27,743 nucleotides of DNA from JAVJUS01 sp040220455 (GTDB lineage: Bacteria; Pseudomonadota; Alphaproteobacteria; DSM-16000; Inquilinaceae). A model generated the notes under the pieces. It worked only from the letters and a program-made list of their open reading frames with translations, searched no databases and was not told the DNA's origin. Of this stretch, positions 7,911 to 14,432 are shown one piece after another; the first letter of the stretch is position 1; each line of letters starts with the position of its first letter. The position numbers and the translations under genes were made by a program. The stretch lies in the NCBI GenBank assembly GCA_040220455.1, contig JAVJUS010000085.1, positions 1 to 27,743 of the forward strand, given 5' to 3'.

Positions 7911-7938
7911 TTTTGTCGCGGCGCGAAACGGCTATAGT
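7911..7938 (+). promoter_or_regulatory. Candidate promoter, possibly leaderless, of the amidohydrolase operon
   Basis: TATAGT (7933-7938) is a strong -10 match. A TTTTGT string at 7911-7916 gives a 16-base spacer. Six bases separate the -10 element from the ATG at 7945, the same arrangement as at 1158/1170, and no ribosome binding site precedes the ATG. Confidence 0.45.
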
Positions 7939-7944
7939 GCGCTC

Positions 7945-8835
7945 ATGTCGTTCGCACGCTCTCCCCTGCAAACCGGAGCCGGGACCGCCGGGTCCGGCGC
8001 CGAGGCCACCGCCGACTCCGACACCGCCCCTGCCGAGTCCGACGCCGCCGGCCTGCTCGGCCCGGACGACCCGCCGGTGGTCGAGCCGGTCAACCCGTCG
8101 GGCCGCGCGCCGGTCCTGGTCATCGCCGACCACGCCGGCAACGCCGTGCCGGGCGCGCTCGACGGCCTGGGCCTCGGCGCCACGGCGCTGGAGCGCCATG
8201 TCGCCTACGACATCGGGGCGGCCTGGATGGCGCGCAGGTTGGCCGAGCGGCTCGACGCCCCGGGGCTGATCCACCGCTATTCCCGGTTGATCATCGACCC
8301 GAACCGCGACACCGACGATCCGACGTCGATCTGCGCCATCTCCGACGGCATCGTCGTGCCGGGCAACCGGCGCCTGACGGCCGACGACGCCCGGCGGCGC
8401 GCGGCGGTGTTCCACGCGCCCTACCACGCCGCGATCGAGGCGGCGATCGACGGCTTCCGGCGGCGCGGGGTCGCGCCGGCGATCGTCTCGGTGCACAGCT
8501 TCACCCCGGCCTTGCGCACGCACATCCCGCGGCCCTGGCATATCGGCGTGCTGTGGGGCGAGGACGGCCGCATCGCCCTGCCGCTGATGGCCGGGCTGGC
8601 CGCCGACGGGACCGTCACCGTCGGCGACAACGAGCCCTATGACGCGCGCAACAGCCACGGCTACACGATCGAGCGCCATGCCCTGCCGCCGGGCCTGCCC
8701 AACGTCCTGCTGGAGACGCGCCAGGACCTGATCGCGACCCGGCCGGAGGCGGAGGCCTGGGCCGACCGGATCGCCGACGCGCTGGCGCCGGTCCTGTCGG
8801 ACGAGACCCTCTACCGGCCCTTTCGGGAGGCATGA
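7945..8835 (+). CDS. N-formylglutamate amidohydrolase family protein
   Basis: A 296-residue protein of the PF05013 family, whose founding members (HutG) hydrolyse N-formylglutamate to glutamate and formate at the end of histidine degradation. The N-terminal ~45 residues are Ala/Asp-rich and non-conserved. The core begins VLVIADHAGNAVP (D62-H63), followed by HRYSRLIIDPNRD, IVSVHSFTPAL, DNEPYDARNSHGYTIERHA and LPNVLLETRQDLI, matching the alphaproteobacterial subgroup. Because no other hut gene is present and this subgroup lies with pyk, DUF1244 and gapR in many alphaproteobacteria, its true substrate may differ (inference). It overlaps the next gene by four bases (ATGA), implying translational coupling to the ATP-grasp-like ligase downstream. 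Confidence 0.88.
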   Translation: MSFARSPLQTGAGTAGSGAEATADSDTAPAESDAAGLLGPDDPPVVEPVNPSGRAPVLVIADHAGNAVPGALDGLGLGATALERHVAYDIGAAWMARRLAERLDAPGLIHRYSRLIIDPNRDTDDPTSICAISDGIVVPGNRRLTADDARRRAAVFHAPYHAAIEAAIDGFRRRGVAPAIVSVHSFTPALRTHIPRPWHIGVLWGEDGRIALPLMAGLAADGTVTVGDNEPYDARNSHGYTIERHALPPGLPNVLLETRQDLIATRPEAEAWADRIADALAPVLSDETLYRPFREA

Positions 8836-9974
8836 TGGCGACCGTCGAGCCGGCCTTCACCATCGGGGTCGAGGAAGAGTACCTGCTGATCCATCCGGAG
8901 ACCCGGGACCTGGAGGTCGACCCGCCCCAGGGCCTGCTGGAAGCCTGCGAGGAGCGGATCGGCGGCCAGGTCAGCCCGGAATTCATGCGTTGCCAGATCG
9001 AGGTCGGCACGCCGGTCTGCACCAGCGTGTCGGAGGCGCGCGACGAGGTCGCCCGCCTGCGCTCGACCGTCTCGGAGGTCGCGCGCGCCCACGACCTGGA
9101 CATGATCGCCTCGTCGACCCATCCCTTCGCCTCCTGGCTGCCGCAGAAGACCACCCATCGCCAGCGTTACGAGCAGCTGGAGCAGGATATCGGCGTGCCG
9201 GCGCGGCGCCTGCTGATCTGCGCCATGCACGTCCATGTCGGCATCGAGGACGAGAACCTGCGCATCGATCTGATGAACCAGATGCGCTACTTCCTGCCCC
9301 ATCTCCTGGCGCTGAGCACCTCCTCGCCGTTCTGGCAGGGGGAGAAGACGGGGCTGAAGTCCTACCGGCTGGCCGTCTTCTCCGAGCTGCCGCGCACCGG
9401 CATGCCGAACGAGTACGAGAGCTGGGGCGAGTACCAGAAGGAGCTCGACAGCCTGGTCGGCTGCGGCGTGCTCGAGGACGCGACCAAGCTGTGGTGGGAC
9501 ATCCGGCCCTCGGCGCGCTTCCCGACGCTGGAGATGCGCATCTGCGACATCTGCACCCGGATCGACGACACGATGGCGCTGGTCGCGCTCTATGTCTGCC
9601 TGCTCCGGATGCTGTGGCGGCTCAAGCGGACCAATGTGCGCTGGCGGCGCTACAGCAACCTGCTCATCAACGAGAATCGCTGGCGCGCCATGCGCTACGG
9701 CCTGGATGCCGGGATGATCGACTTCGGCCGGGGGGAGATGGTCGACTACCCCGACCTGCTGGCCGAGATCCTGGACCTGGTCGCGGAGGACGCCGACGCT
9801 CTGGGCTGTACCGATCACGTGGCCCGGGCGCGTGCCATCCTCGAGCACAAGACCAGCGCCCACAACCAGCTCCGCATCCATGACGAGGCGGTGGCCGAGG
9901 GCGCGAGCCGGGAGACCGCGCTGCGCCGGGTCGTCGACTGGCTGGTCGAGCAGACCCGCGTCGGCTGCACCTGA
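8832..9974 (+). CDS. Carboxylate-amine ligase (YbdK / glutamate-cysteine ligase 2 family)
   Basis: A 380-residue protein with the GCS2 signature: FTIGVEEEYLLIHPETRDL at the N-terminus (the VEEE acids are nucleotide/metal ligands in the family), AMHVHVGIEDE in the centre, WWDIRPSARFPTLEMRICDICTR and the NRWRAMRYGLDAG segment. Family members join a carboxylate to an amine with ATP; YbdK has weak gamma-glutamylcysteine ligase activity, but the physiological substrate is generally unknown. Two start codons are adjacent (8832 and 8835). GGGAGG at 8825-8830 is better spaced for 8835, so the real N-terminus may be one residue shorter. Overlap with the amidohydrolase gene suggests the two act in one pathway on glutamate-like compounds (inference). 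A strong hairpin follows the gene. Confidence 0.88.
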   Translation: MMATVEPAFTIGVEEEYLLIHPETRDLEVDPPQGLLEACEERIGGQVSPEFMRCQIEVGTPVCTSVSEARDEVARLRSTVSEVARAHDLDMIASSTHPFASWLPQKTTHRQRYEQLEQDIGVPARRLLICAMHVHVGIEDENLRIDLMNQMRYFLPHLLALSTSSPFWQGEKTGLKSYRLAVFSELPRTGMPNEYESWGEYQKELDSLVGCGVLEDATKLWWDIRPSARFPTLEMRICDICTRIDDTMALVALYVCLLRMLWRLKRTNVRWRRYSNLLINENRWRAMRYGLDAGMIDFGRGEMVDYPDLLAEILDLVAEDADALGCTDHVARARAILEHKTSAHNQLRIHDEAVAEGASRETALRRVVDWLVEQTRVGCT

Positions 9975-9986
9975 CCCGGTCCCCAG

Positions 9987-10011
9987 GGCCGGCGAACGCC
10001 GGCCGGCTTTT
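9987..10011 (+). terminator. Intrinsic terminator after the carboxylate-amine ligase gene
   Basis: GGCCGGC (9987-9993), loop GAAC, GCCGGCC (9998-10004), then GGCTTTT. A perfect 7-bp GC stem followed by a short T run, 13 bases after the stop codon. Confidence 0.65.
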
Positions 10012-10097
10012 CGCCCGCCGCCCGCCGCCCCACATGGGAGCCCGACCGCGCCCGGCGCCGGCCGGGGGCGAGCGTCACACGAGGAGGACCGACAGCC

Positions 10098-10460
<363 letters not shown>

Positions 10461-10485
10461 CCGCTTCGGTCGGGGCGACGGGCCG

Positions 10486-10564
10486 GTAGGTCGCCCACGG
10501 CCGCAGGCCGTGCGCGACGGCGCGGACGGTGCCGTTGCGCACCGCTTCGCGGCGGGCAACCTAC
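10486..10564. repeat. 79-bp two-hairpin palindromic repeat, copy B
   Basis: The outer ends are GTAGGTCGC (10486-10494) and GCAACCTAC (10556-10564), inverted with one mismatch. Inside are hairpin 1, CACGGCC-GCA-GGCCGTG, and hairpin 2, GTTGC-G-CACCGC-TTC-GCGGCG-G-GCAAC. It is exactly as long as the copy at 14216-14294 and differs from it at 7 of 79 positions. Confidence 0.85.
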
Positions 10565-10617
10565 GGCGCCCGCCGGCGTTGCGATGCGACCCTCGGCGTC
10601 CACCCCCCAACACGGGC

Positions 10618-10646
10618 TTGCCCGGCGGGGGGCGGCTGTCTATCGT
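10618..10646 (+). promoter_or_regulatory. Candidate promoter of gapR
   Basis: TTGCCC (10618-10623), 17 bases, TATCGT (10641-10646), about 90 bases upstream of the gapR start. It lies downstream of the palindromic repeat, so gapR probably has its own transcript. Confidence 0.45.
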
Positions 10647-10735
10647 CCCGCTCCCGCCGGCCCGGCCGCGGGCGACCCTCTGCCGAGTCGCCCCGGGCCG
10701 GGGCCGGTCTTCTTGAACTCTGTCGGGAACGCGTC

Positions 10736-10984
10736 ATGGCTGACGACACCGCTGGCATCGCCGCCGACCGCCTGCGCTCCTTCGTCGAGCGCATCGAGCG
10801 ACTGGAGGAGGAGAAGGCCGCCCTCTCCGCGGATGTCCGCGAGGTCTACGCCGAGGCCAAGTCGGTCGGCTTCGACACCAAGGTGCTGCGCCAGGTGATC
10901 AAGCTGCGCAAGATGGAGCAGGCCGACCGGCAGGAGCAGGAACAACTGCTCGAGACGTACCTGTCGGCGCTCGGCATGCAGTAG
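10736..10984 (+). CDS. gapR: GapR-type (DUF2312) DNA-binding protein
   Basis: An 82-residue protein, nearly all helix, with the DUF2312 pattern: DRLRSFVERIERLEEEKAAL (long N-terminal coiled-coil helix), SADVREVYAEAKSVGFDTKVLRQVIKLRK, and a C-terminal helix ending in ETYLSALG. Caulobacter GapR, the characterised member, is a dimeric or tetrameric nucleoid-associated protein that clamps overtwisted or AT-rich DNA ahead of polymerases and supports replication and topoisomerase activity. The length and the VGFDTKVLRQVI block match well. The ATG at 10736 follows GGGA by seven bases. In this very GC-rich genome its AT-rich targets should be rare, which would make patches such as 4015-4140 and 14340-14385 natural binding candidates (inference). 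Confidence 0.92.
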   Translation: MADDTAGIAADRLRSFVERIERLEEEKAALSADVREVYAEAKSVGFDTKVLRQVIKLRKMEQADRQEQEQLLETYLSALGMQ

Positions 10985-11042
10985 GCGTCCCGCCGCGGCG
11001 ATGCGCTGTCGCGGACCGGACACGCCGCGTCGCCTCGGCATT

Positions 11043-11074
11043 AGCCCGCGTGTCGCCGCCGGGCTTACGGTTTT
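11043..11074 (+). terminator. Possible terminator after gapR
   Basis: AGCCCG (11043-11048), an 11-base loop, CGGGCT (11060-11065), then TACGGTTTT. The stem is short and the T run is offset, so this is a moderate candidate. Confidence 0.4.
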
Positions 11075-11141
11075 CCACATCGTCACCTGATGCGTGGCGG
11101 CGTCTTCGCCGCCCCGCCCGGATCGTGCGGAGACCGACCCC

Positions 11142-12101
11142 ATGGCCCTCCTCGATGCCTACGACTCCGCCGCCGCGCCGGCGACCGCCTTCGCGGCGAC
11201 CGATCCGGAGAGCCGCTGGATCACGGAATTCCTGGACGGCTTCTCGGTCGAGACATCGACCGGGGCGGCGGCCAAGATCGATTCCTTCGCCGCCCATCTG
11301 CCGCCGGGCACCCGCGTCTTCATCGCCTGCCTGCCCGGCCAGGACCTGGGCGCCATCGTCGCGACGGCCCGCCGGCTGAGCGGCGAGGGGCTGGTGCCGG
11401 TGCCCCATCTCCCGGCCCGCAGCCTGCCCGGCGAAGCGGCGCTCGACGCCTATCTGGCCCGTCTGACCGGCGAGGCCGGGGTGACCGACGTGCTGGTCAT
11501 CGGCGGCGGGGTGGAGCGGCCGGTCGGGTCCTTCGACAGCTCGATGCAGGTGATCGAGAGCGGCCTGCTCGACAAGCACGGCATCCGCCGCATCGGCGTC
11601 GCCGGCCATCCGGAGGGCAACCGGGACATCGGCTCGGCCGGCCTCCATCAGGCGATGCTCGAAAAGAACGCCTATGCCGCGCGCACGGGCCTCGACCTGC
11701 ACATCGTCACCCAGTTCGCCTTCGACGCCCAGGCGCTAGTCAACTGGGACAAGCACCTCACCGTCCAGGGCAACCGGCTGCCGATCCATATCGGCCTCGC
11801 CGGGCCGGCGAGCCTGAAGAGCCTGCTGCACTACGCGGCGCTGTGCGGCATCGGCAATTCGGTCAACGTCCTGCGCCGCCGGGCGCTGAGCCTGGCACGG
11901 CTGACCACCGTCTCCGCGCCCGACGGGGTGGTCCGCGACCTCGCCCGCTACCGCGCCACGGATCCCGACGCCCGGATCACGCGGGCGCATTTCTATACCT
12001 TCGGCGGCTTCAAGCGCGCGGCGGACTGGCTCAGCCGTGCCCGGGCCGGCGACTTCCGCCTCGACGACCACGGCGGTTTCACCGTCGACACGGCGGTTTG
12101 A
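11142..12101 (+). CDS. Atypical methylenetetrahydrofolate reductase family protein
   Basis: A 319-residue predicted TIM-barrel protein of the MTHFR/MetF family. Recognisable family positions are GFSVE (E37, the catalytic glutamate position of SFEFFPP), PVPHLPARS (88-95), VTDVLVIGGG (114-123), the GVAGHPEGN block, TQFAFD (190-195; TQFFFD in MetF) and RAHFYTFGG near the end. The Asp of the MetF ALRGDLPPG loop, which contacts flavin and folate, is Gly here (GGGVERPVG), and FEFFPP is reduced to SVETSTG. It may therefore act on a different folate adduct or as a methyl-group-handling partner rather than as the methionine-pathway MetF. ATG 11142 follows CGGAGA; an in-frame ATG 16 codons upstream (11094) has no ribosome site. 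Confidence 0.8.
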   Translation: MALLDAYDSAAAPATAFAATDPESRWITEFLDGFSVETSTGAAAKIDSFAAHLPPGTRVFIACLPGQDLGAIVATARRLSGEGLVPVPHLPARSLPGEAALDAYLARLTGEAGVTDVLVIGGGVERPVGSFDSSMQVIESGLLDKHGIRRIGVAGHPEGNRDIGSAGLHQAMLEKNAYAARTGLDLHIVTQFAFDAQALVNWDKHLTVQGNRLPIHIGLAGPASLKSLLHYAALCGIGNSVNVLRRRALSLARLTTVSAPDGVVRDLARYRATDPDARITRAHFYTFGGFKRAADWLSRARAGDFRLDDHGGFTVDTAV

Positions 12102-12123
12102 GGCGGCGGCTCACGCCCGGCGC

Positions 12124-12453
12124 TCACCCCACGGCGAGGGTCGCCAGGTAGTAGGCGGCCATGCCGGCGAGGATGGTGAGGCCGACCTTCTCCAGCCAGG
12201 CGTGCACGGCGATCGTCGCGGCGACGCCGGCCAGCGGCGGGGCCAGGGTCGCCGCGCCGATCGGCTCCCCCGGCCCGGGGATCAGGCTGACGGCCAGGAT
12301 CGCCGCGATCACCATCAGGCCCAGCTTGTCCAGCGCCTCGACCAGCCGAGGCGGTAGGCGATCGACCCGGCCGCCGGTCAGGAACGGCACCGCGCGGAAC
12401 GCGAAGGTGGCGAGCCCCAGGGCCAGGATCAGGAGGAGGATCGGCGCGTCCAT
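12124..12453 (-). CDS. azlD: AzlD-family branched-chain amino-acid exporter subunit
   Basis: A 109-residue integral membrane protein with about four helices and the AzlD pattern: ILALGLATFAFRAVPFL, then PPRLVEALDKLGLMVIAAILAVSLI, and a C-terminal GLTILAGMAAYYLA. AzlD (YgaH in E. coli) pairs with AzlC to export leucine, isoleucine and valine or their analogues. Its ATG at 12453 lies inside the 3' end of azlC, a 25-base overlap in a different frame, so translation is likely coupled. It is the last gene of the minus-strand azl set and converges on the MTHFR-like gene with only 22 bases between stop codons. Confidence 0.9.
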   Translation of the reverse strand: MDAPILLLILALGLATFAFRAVPFLTGGRVDRLPPRLVEALDKLGLMVIAAILAVSLIPGPGEPIGAATLAPPLAGVAATIAVHAWLEKVGLTILAGMAAYYLATLAVG

Positions 12454-13136
12454 GACTCGGCTCCGTACCAGACGAGGGTGCCGGCGATCGCCGCCGCCGG
12501 GATGCCGGCGTTGGGCGCGCCGGCGAGCTTGGCGATCGCCCCCAGGCTGAAGGCGGCGGCCATGCCGAGGCGAACCGTGCCCTTGAAGTGCGGCATCAGC
12601 AGGATGACGAAGAGCGCCGGCAACGCGAATTCGAGCGTCGCGGAGATCGCCGCGCCGCGCCCCGCCAGTGCGCCGCCCGCCGCCGCCCCCAGCGCCGTGC
12701 CAGCGACCCAGGCCGCCCAGGCCGCCGCCGCCACCCCGGCGAACCAGCCCCACCGCCGCGCCTCCGGCTGACGGTCCAGCCCGGTCAGGGACAGGGCGAA
12801 GACCTCGTCGGTCAGCCCGTGGGCGATCACCGGGGCGAGGCCCGGTCTCGAGGCGGGCAGGCGCCGGGCGATCGGCGGGCCGTAGAACAGGTGGCGGGCG
12901 TTGATCGCGATCAGCAGGCCGAGGATCGTCGTTGCCGGCAGCGCGTCGGCCCGCATGCCGACGAGCAGGAACTGCGCCGCGCCTGAGAAGACGATCGCCG
13001 AGGCGGCCACCGTCTCGACCGGCGCCAGCCCGCCCTCGGCCGCGACGATGCCGAAGGTCACGGCCACGGGCAGGTATCCGCCCACGATCGGCAGGGCGGC
13101 GCGGGCGCCGGTGATGAAGGGCGAGGAGGCGGTCAC
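12429..13136 (-). CDS. azlC: AzlC-family branched-chain amino-acid exporter subunit
   Basis: From the GTG at 13136 this gives 235 residues, the usual AzlC length. The frame is open to a TTG at 13229, but that codon is part of the likely -35 box and the extra 31 residues are Pro/Arg-rich, so the GTG is preferred even though no clear ribosome site precedes it. Family features are ARAALPIVGGYLPVAVTFGIVA, FSGAAQFLLVG, AINARHLFYGP, AHGLTDEVFALS, ALPALFVILLMPHFKG and PNAGIPAAAIAGTLVWYG. AzlC is the larger membrane partner of AzlD. The protein is strikingly similar along its whole length to the product of the adjacent upstream gene (13226-13930). Confidence 0.9.
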   Translation of the reverse strand: MTASSPFITGARAALPIVGGYLPVAVTFGIVAAEGGLAPVETVAASAIVFSGAAQFLLVGMRADALPATTILGLLIAINARHLFYGPPIARRLPASRPGLAPVIAHGLTDEVFALSLTGLDRQPEARRWGWFAGVAAAAWAAWVAGTALGAAAGGALAGRGAAISATLEFALPALFVILLMPHFKGTVRLGMAAAFSLGAIAKLAGAPNAGIPAAAIAGTLVWYGAESWTRRSSS

Positions 13137-13201
13137 GGTCGGGGCGGGCTGTCGGGTCGCGGGGGTGAGTCGCGCGGGCAGGGGCGGAAGCGATGCGATC
13201 C

Positions 13202-13229
13202 GGTATAGCCCTCCCGGCCGCCGCGTCAA
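13202..13229 (-). promoter_or_regulatory. Candidate promoter of azlC-azlD
   Basis: On the minus strand TTGACG (13229-13224), 16 bases, TATACC (13207-13202). The -35 box overlaps the TGA stop of the upstream azlC paralogue, so the second azlC/azlD pair could be transcribed independently of the first gene. Confidence 0.55.
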
Positions 13230-13930
13230 CGAAGGGCCGGCCGGCGGCCGTCGGTCGCGTACCAGACGAGGGTACCCAGGATCGCTGCCGCCGGGATGCC
13301 GGCATGGGGCAGGCCCGCCAGCGTCGCCGCCCCGGCCCCCGCCGCCGCGGCGACCAGGCCGAGCCGCGTCGGCCCCCTGAAATGCGGCATCAGCAGCGTG
13401 ACGAACAGCGCCGGCAGGGCGAAGCGCAGCGCGGCCGATAGGCCCGGCCCGACATCGCCGAGCCGCTCGCCCGCCGCCACGCCAGCCAGCGTCCCGACGG
13501 CCCAGGCGAGGAAGGCGCCCGCCGCGACGCCCTGCAGCCAGCCCCAGCGTCGCTCGGCCGGCATCCGGTCGAGGGCGACGAGCGACAGGGCGAAGATCGC
13601 GTCGGTCAGCCCGTGGGCGACCAGGGGCGCGTGGCGCGGGCGGGGTCCGGGCAGGCGGCGAGCGACCGGCGCACCGAAGACCAGGAGCCGGGCATTGATC
13701 GCGACCAGAAGGGCGAGGATCGTGGCCGCCGGCACCCCGTCGGCCGTCAACCCGACGAGCAGGAACTGGGCGGCGCCGGAGAAGACCAGGATCGAGGCGG
13801 CCAGGGCCTCGCCCGCCGTCCAGCCGCCCTCCGCGGCGACCGCGCCGAAGGTGATCGCGAGCGGAAAATACCCGCCGACGATCGGCAGGCCGTCGCGCAG
13901 GCCCTGGACGACAGGGGAAAGAGGGGACAT
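13226..13930 (-). CDS. Second AzlC-family protein (tandem paralogue)
   Basis: A 234-residue AzlC paralogue, alignable without large gaps to the downstream azlC: GLRDGLPIVGGYFPLAITFGAVAAEGG, FSGAAQFLLVGL, AINARLLVFGAP, AHGLTDAIFALSL, ALPALFVTLLMPHFRG and PHAGIPAAAILGTLVWYA. It has no AzlD partner of its own. The NARHLFYG segment of its neighbour, which I recall as well conserved in AzlC proteins, reads NARLLVFG here, losing the His and Tyr. It may share the single AzlD, form a different complex, or export another substrate. ATG 13930 was chosen because the conserved core starts a few residues later; no strong ribosome site is visible. The frame extends upstream through repeat DNA and is not coding there. 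Confidence 0.85.
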   Translation of the reverse strand: MSPLSPVVQGLRDGLPIVGGYFPLAITFGAVAAEGGWTAGEALAASILVFSGAAQFLLVGLTADGVPAATILALLVAINARLLVFGAPVARRLPGPRPRHAPLVAHGLTDAIFALSLVALDRMPAERRWGWLQGVAAGAFLAWAVGTLAGVAAGERLGDVGPGLSAALRFALPALFVTLLMPHFRGPTRLGLVAAAAGAGAATLAGLPHAGIPAAAILGTLVWYATDGRRPALR

Positions 13931-14014
13931 CGGCGGTCGGCTCTCGCGGTACGGTCGTGTCCCAGACTGCCGCCGTCGCCGCCCGGGCTCAATGGCCCGG
14001 ACGGTGTTTTTCCC

Positions 14015-14161
14015 GTCATCCCGGGCGTTAGGCGAGCCCGAGGCCGGTCCGGCCTCGGGTGGCGCGCCTTGCGACCCGGGATCCATGTCACCCAAGGCGC
14101 GGGTCACCGGAGGCGGGGCCGACGAGATCCCGGCTCTCCGCTTCGCTTCGGCCGGGATGAC
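14015..14161. repeat. Composite GTCATCCCGG...CCGGGATGAC palindromic repeat
   Basis: The outer ends GTCATCCCGG (14015-14024) and CCGGGATGAC (14152-14161) are perfect inverted repeats. Inside are a near-continuous 11-bp palindrome (CCCGAGGCCGG 14037-14047, T, CCGGCCTCGGG 14049-14059), a GACCCGGGATCCATG segment, and a second hairpin ATCCCGGC (14127-14134) / GCCGGGAT (14151-14158). The ends resemble those of the element at 401-506. Confidence 0.75.
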
Positions 14162-14215
14162 GAAGAGGGATGGTTGCGGCCGGGATTGCGGCGTGGAGGA
14201 AGGCACTTCGACACC

Positions 14216-14294
14216 GTAGGTCGCGCACGGCCGAAGGCCGTGCGCGACGGCACGGACGGCGCCGTCGCGCACCGCTTCGCGGTGGGCGACCTAC
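14216..14294. repeat. 79-bp two-hairpin palindromic repeat, copy C
   Basis: Perfect 9-bp terminal inverted repeats GTAGGTCGC (14216-14224) and GCGACCTAC (14286-14294). Hairpin 1 is a perfect 10-bp stem, GCGCACGGCC-GAA-GGCCGTGCGC. Hairpin 2 is GTCGC-G-CACCGC-TTC-GCGGTG-G-GCGAC, with one G.G mismatch. This is the most regular copy in the window. Confidence 0.88.
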
Positions 14295-14432
14295 GTTGAT
14301 GGCGTTCGTCCCCGGCGTCGTGCGTGCCTGCGTCGGCACATATCGCTGGTCGCTTATTTAAAAAGCGTTTACTTTCTAAAAAAGCTCTGCCACCGTCCCG
14401 TTCCTGACGCCCCGTCGCCGGAGAGCGCGCCC

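Larger units (their letters stand above)
13931..14432. other. 502-bp divergent intergenic region with two repeats and an AT-rich island
   Basis: No gene is supported. Between the azlC paralogue (minus) and the MFS gene (plus) lie a composite GTCATCCCGG...CCGGGATGAC repeat (14015-14161), a copy of the 79-bp two-hairpin repeat (14216-14294) and an AT-rich patch (about 14340-14385). The patch contains CGCTT-N7-AAGCG (14351-14367) and TTTACTTTCTAAAAAAGC, the most AT-rich stretch in the region and the likely promoter/operator of the MFS gene. Confidence 0.6.
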
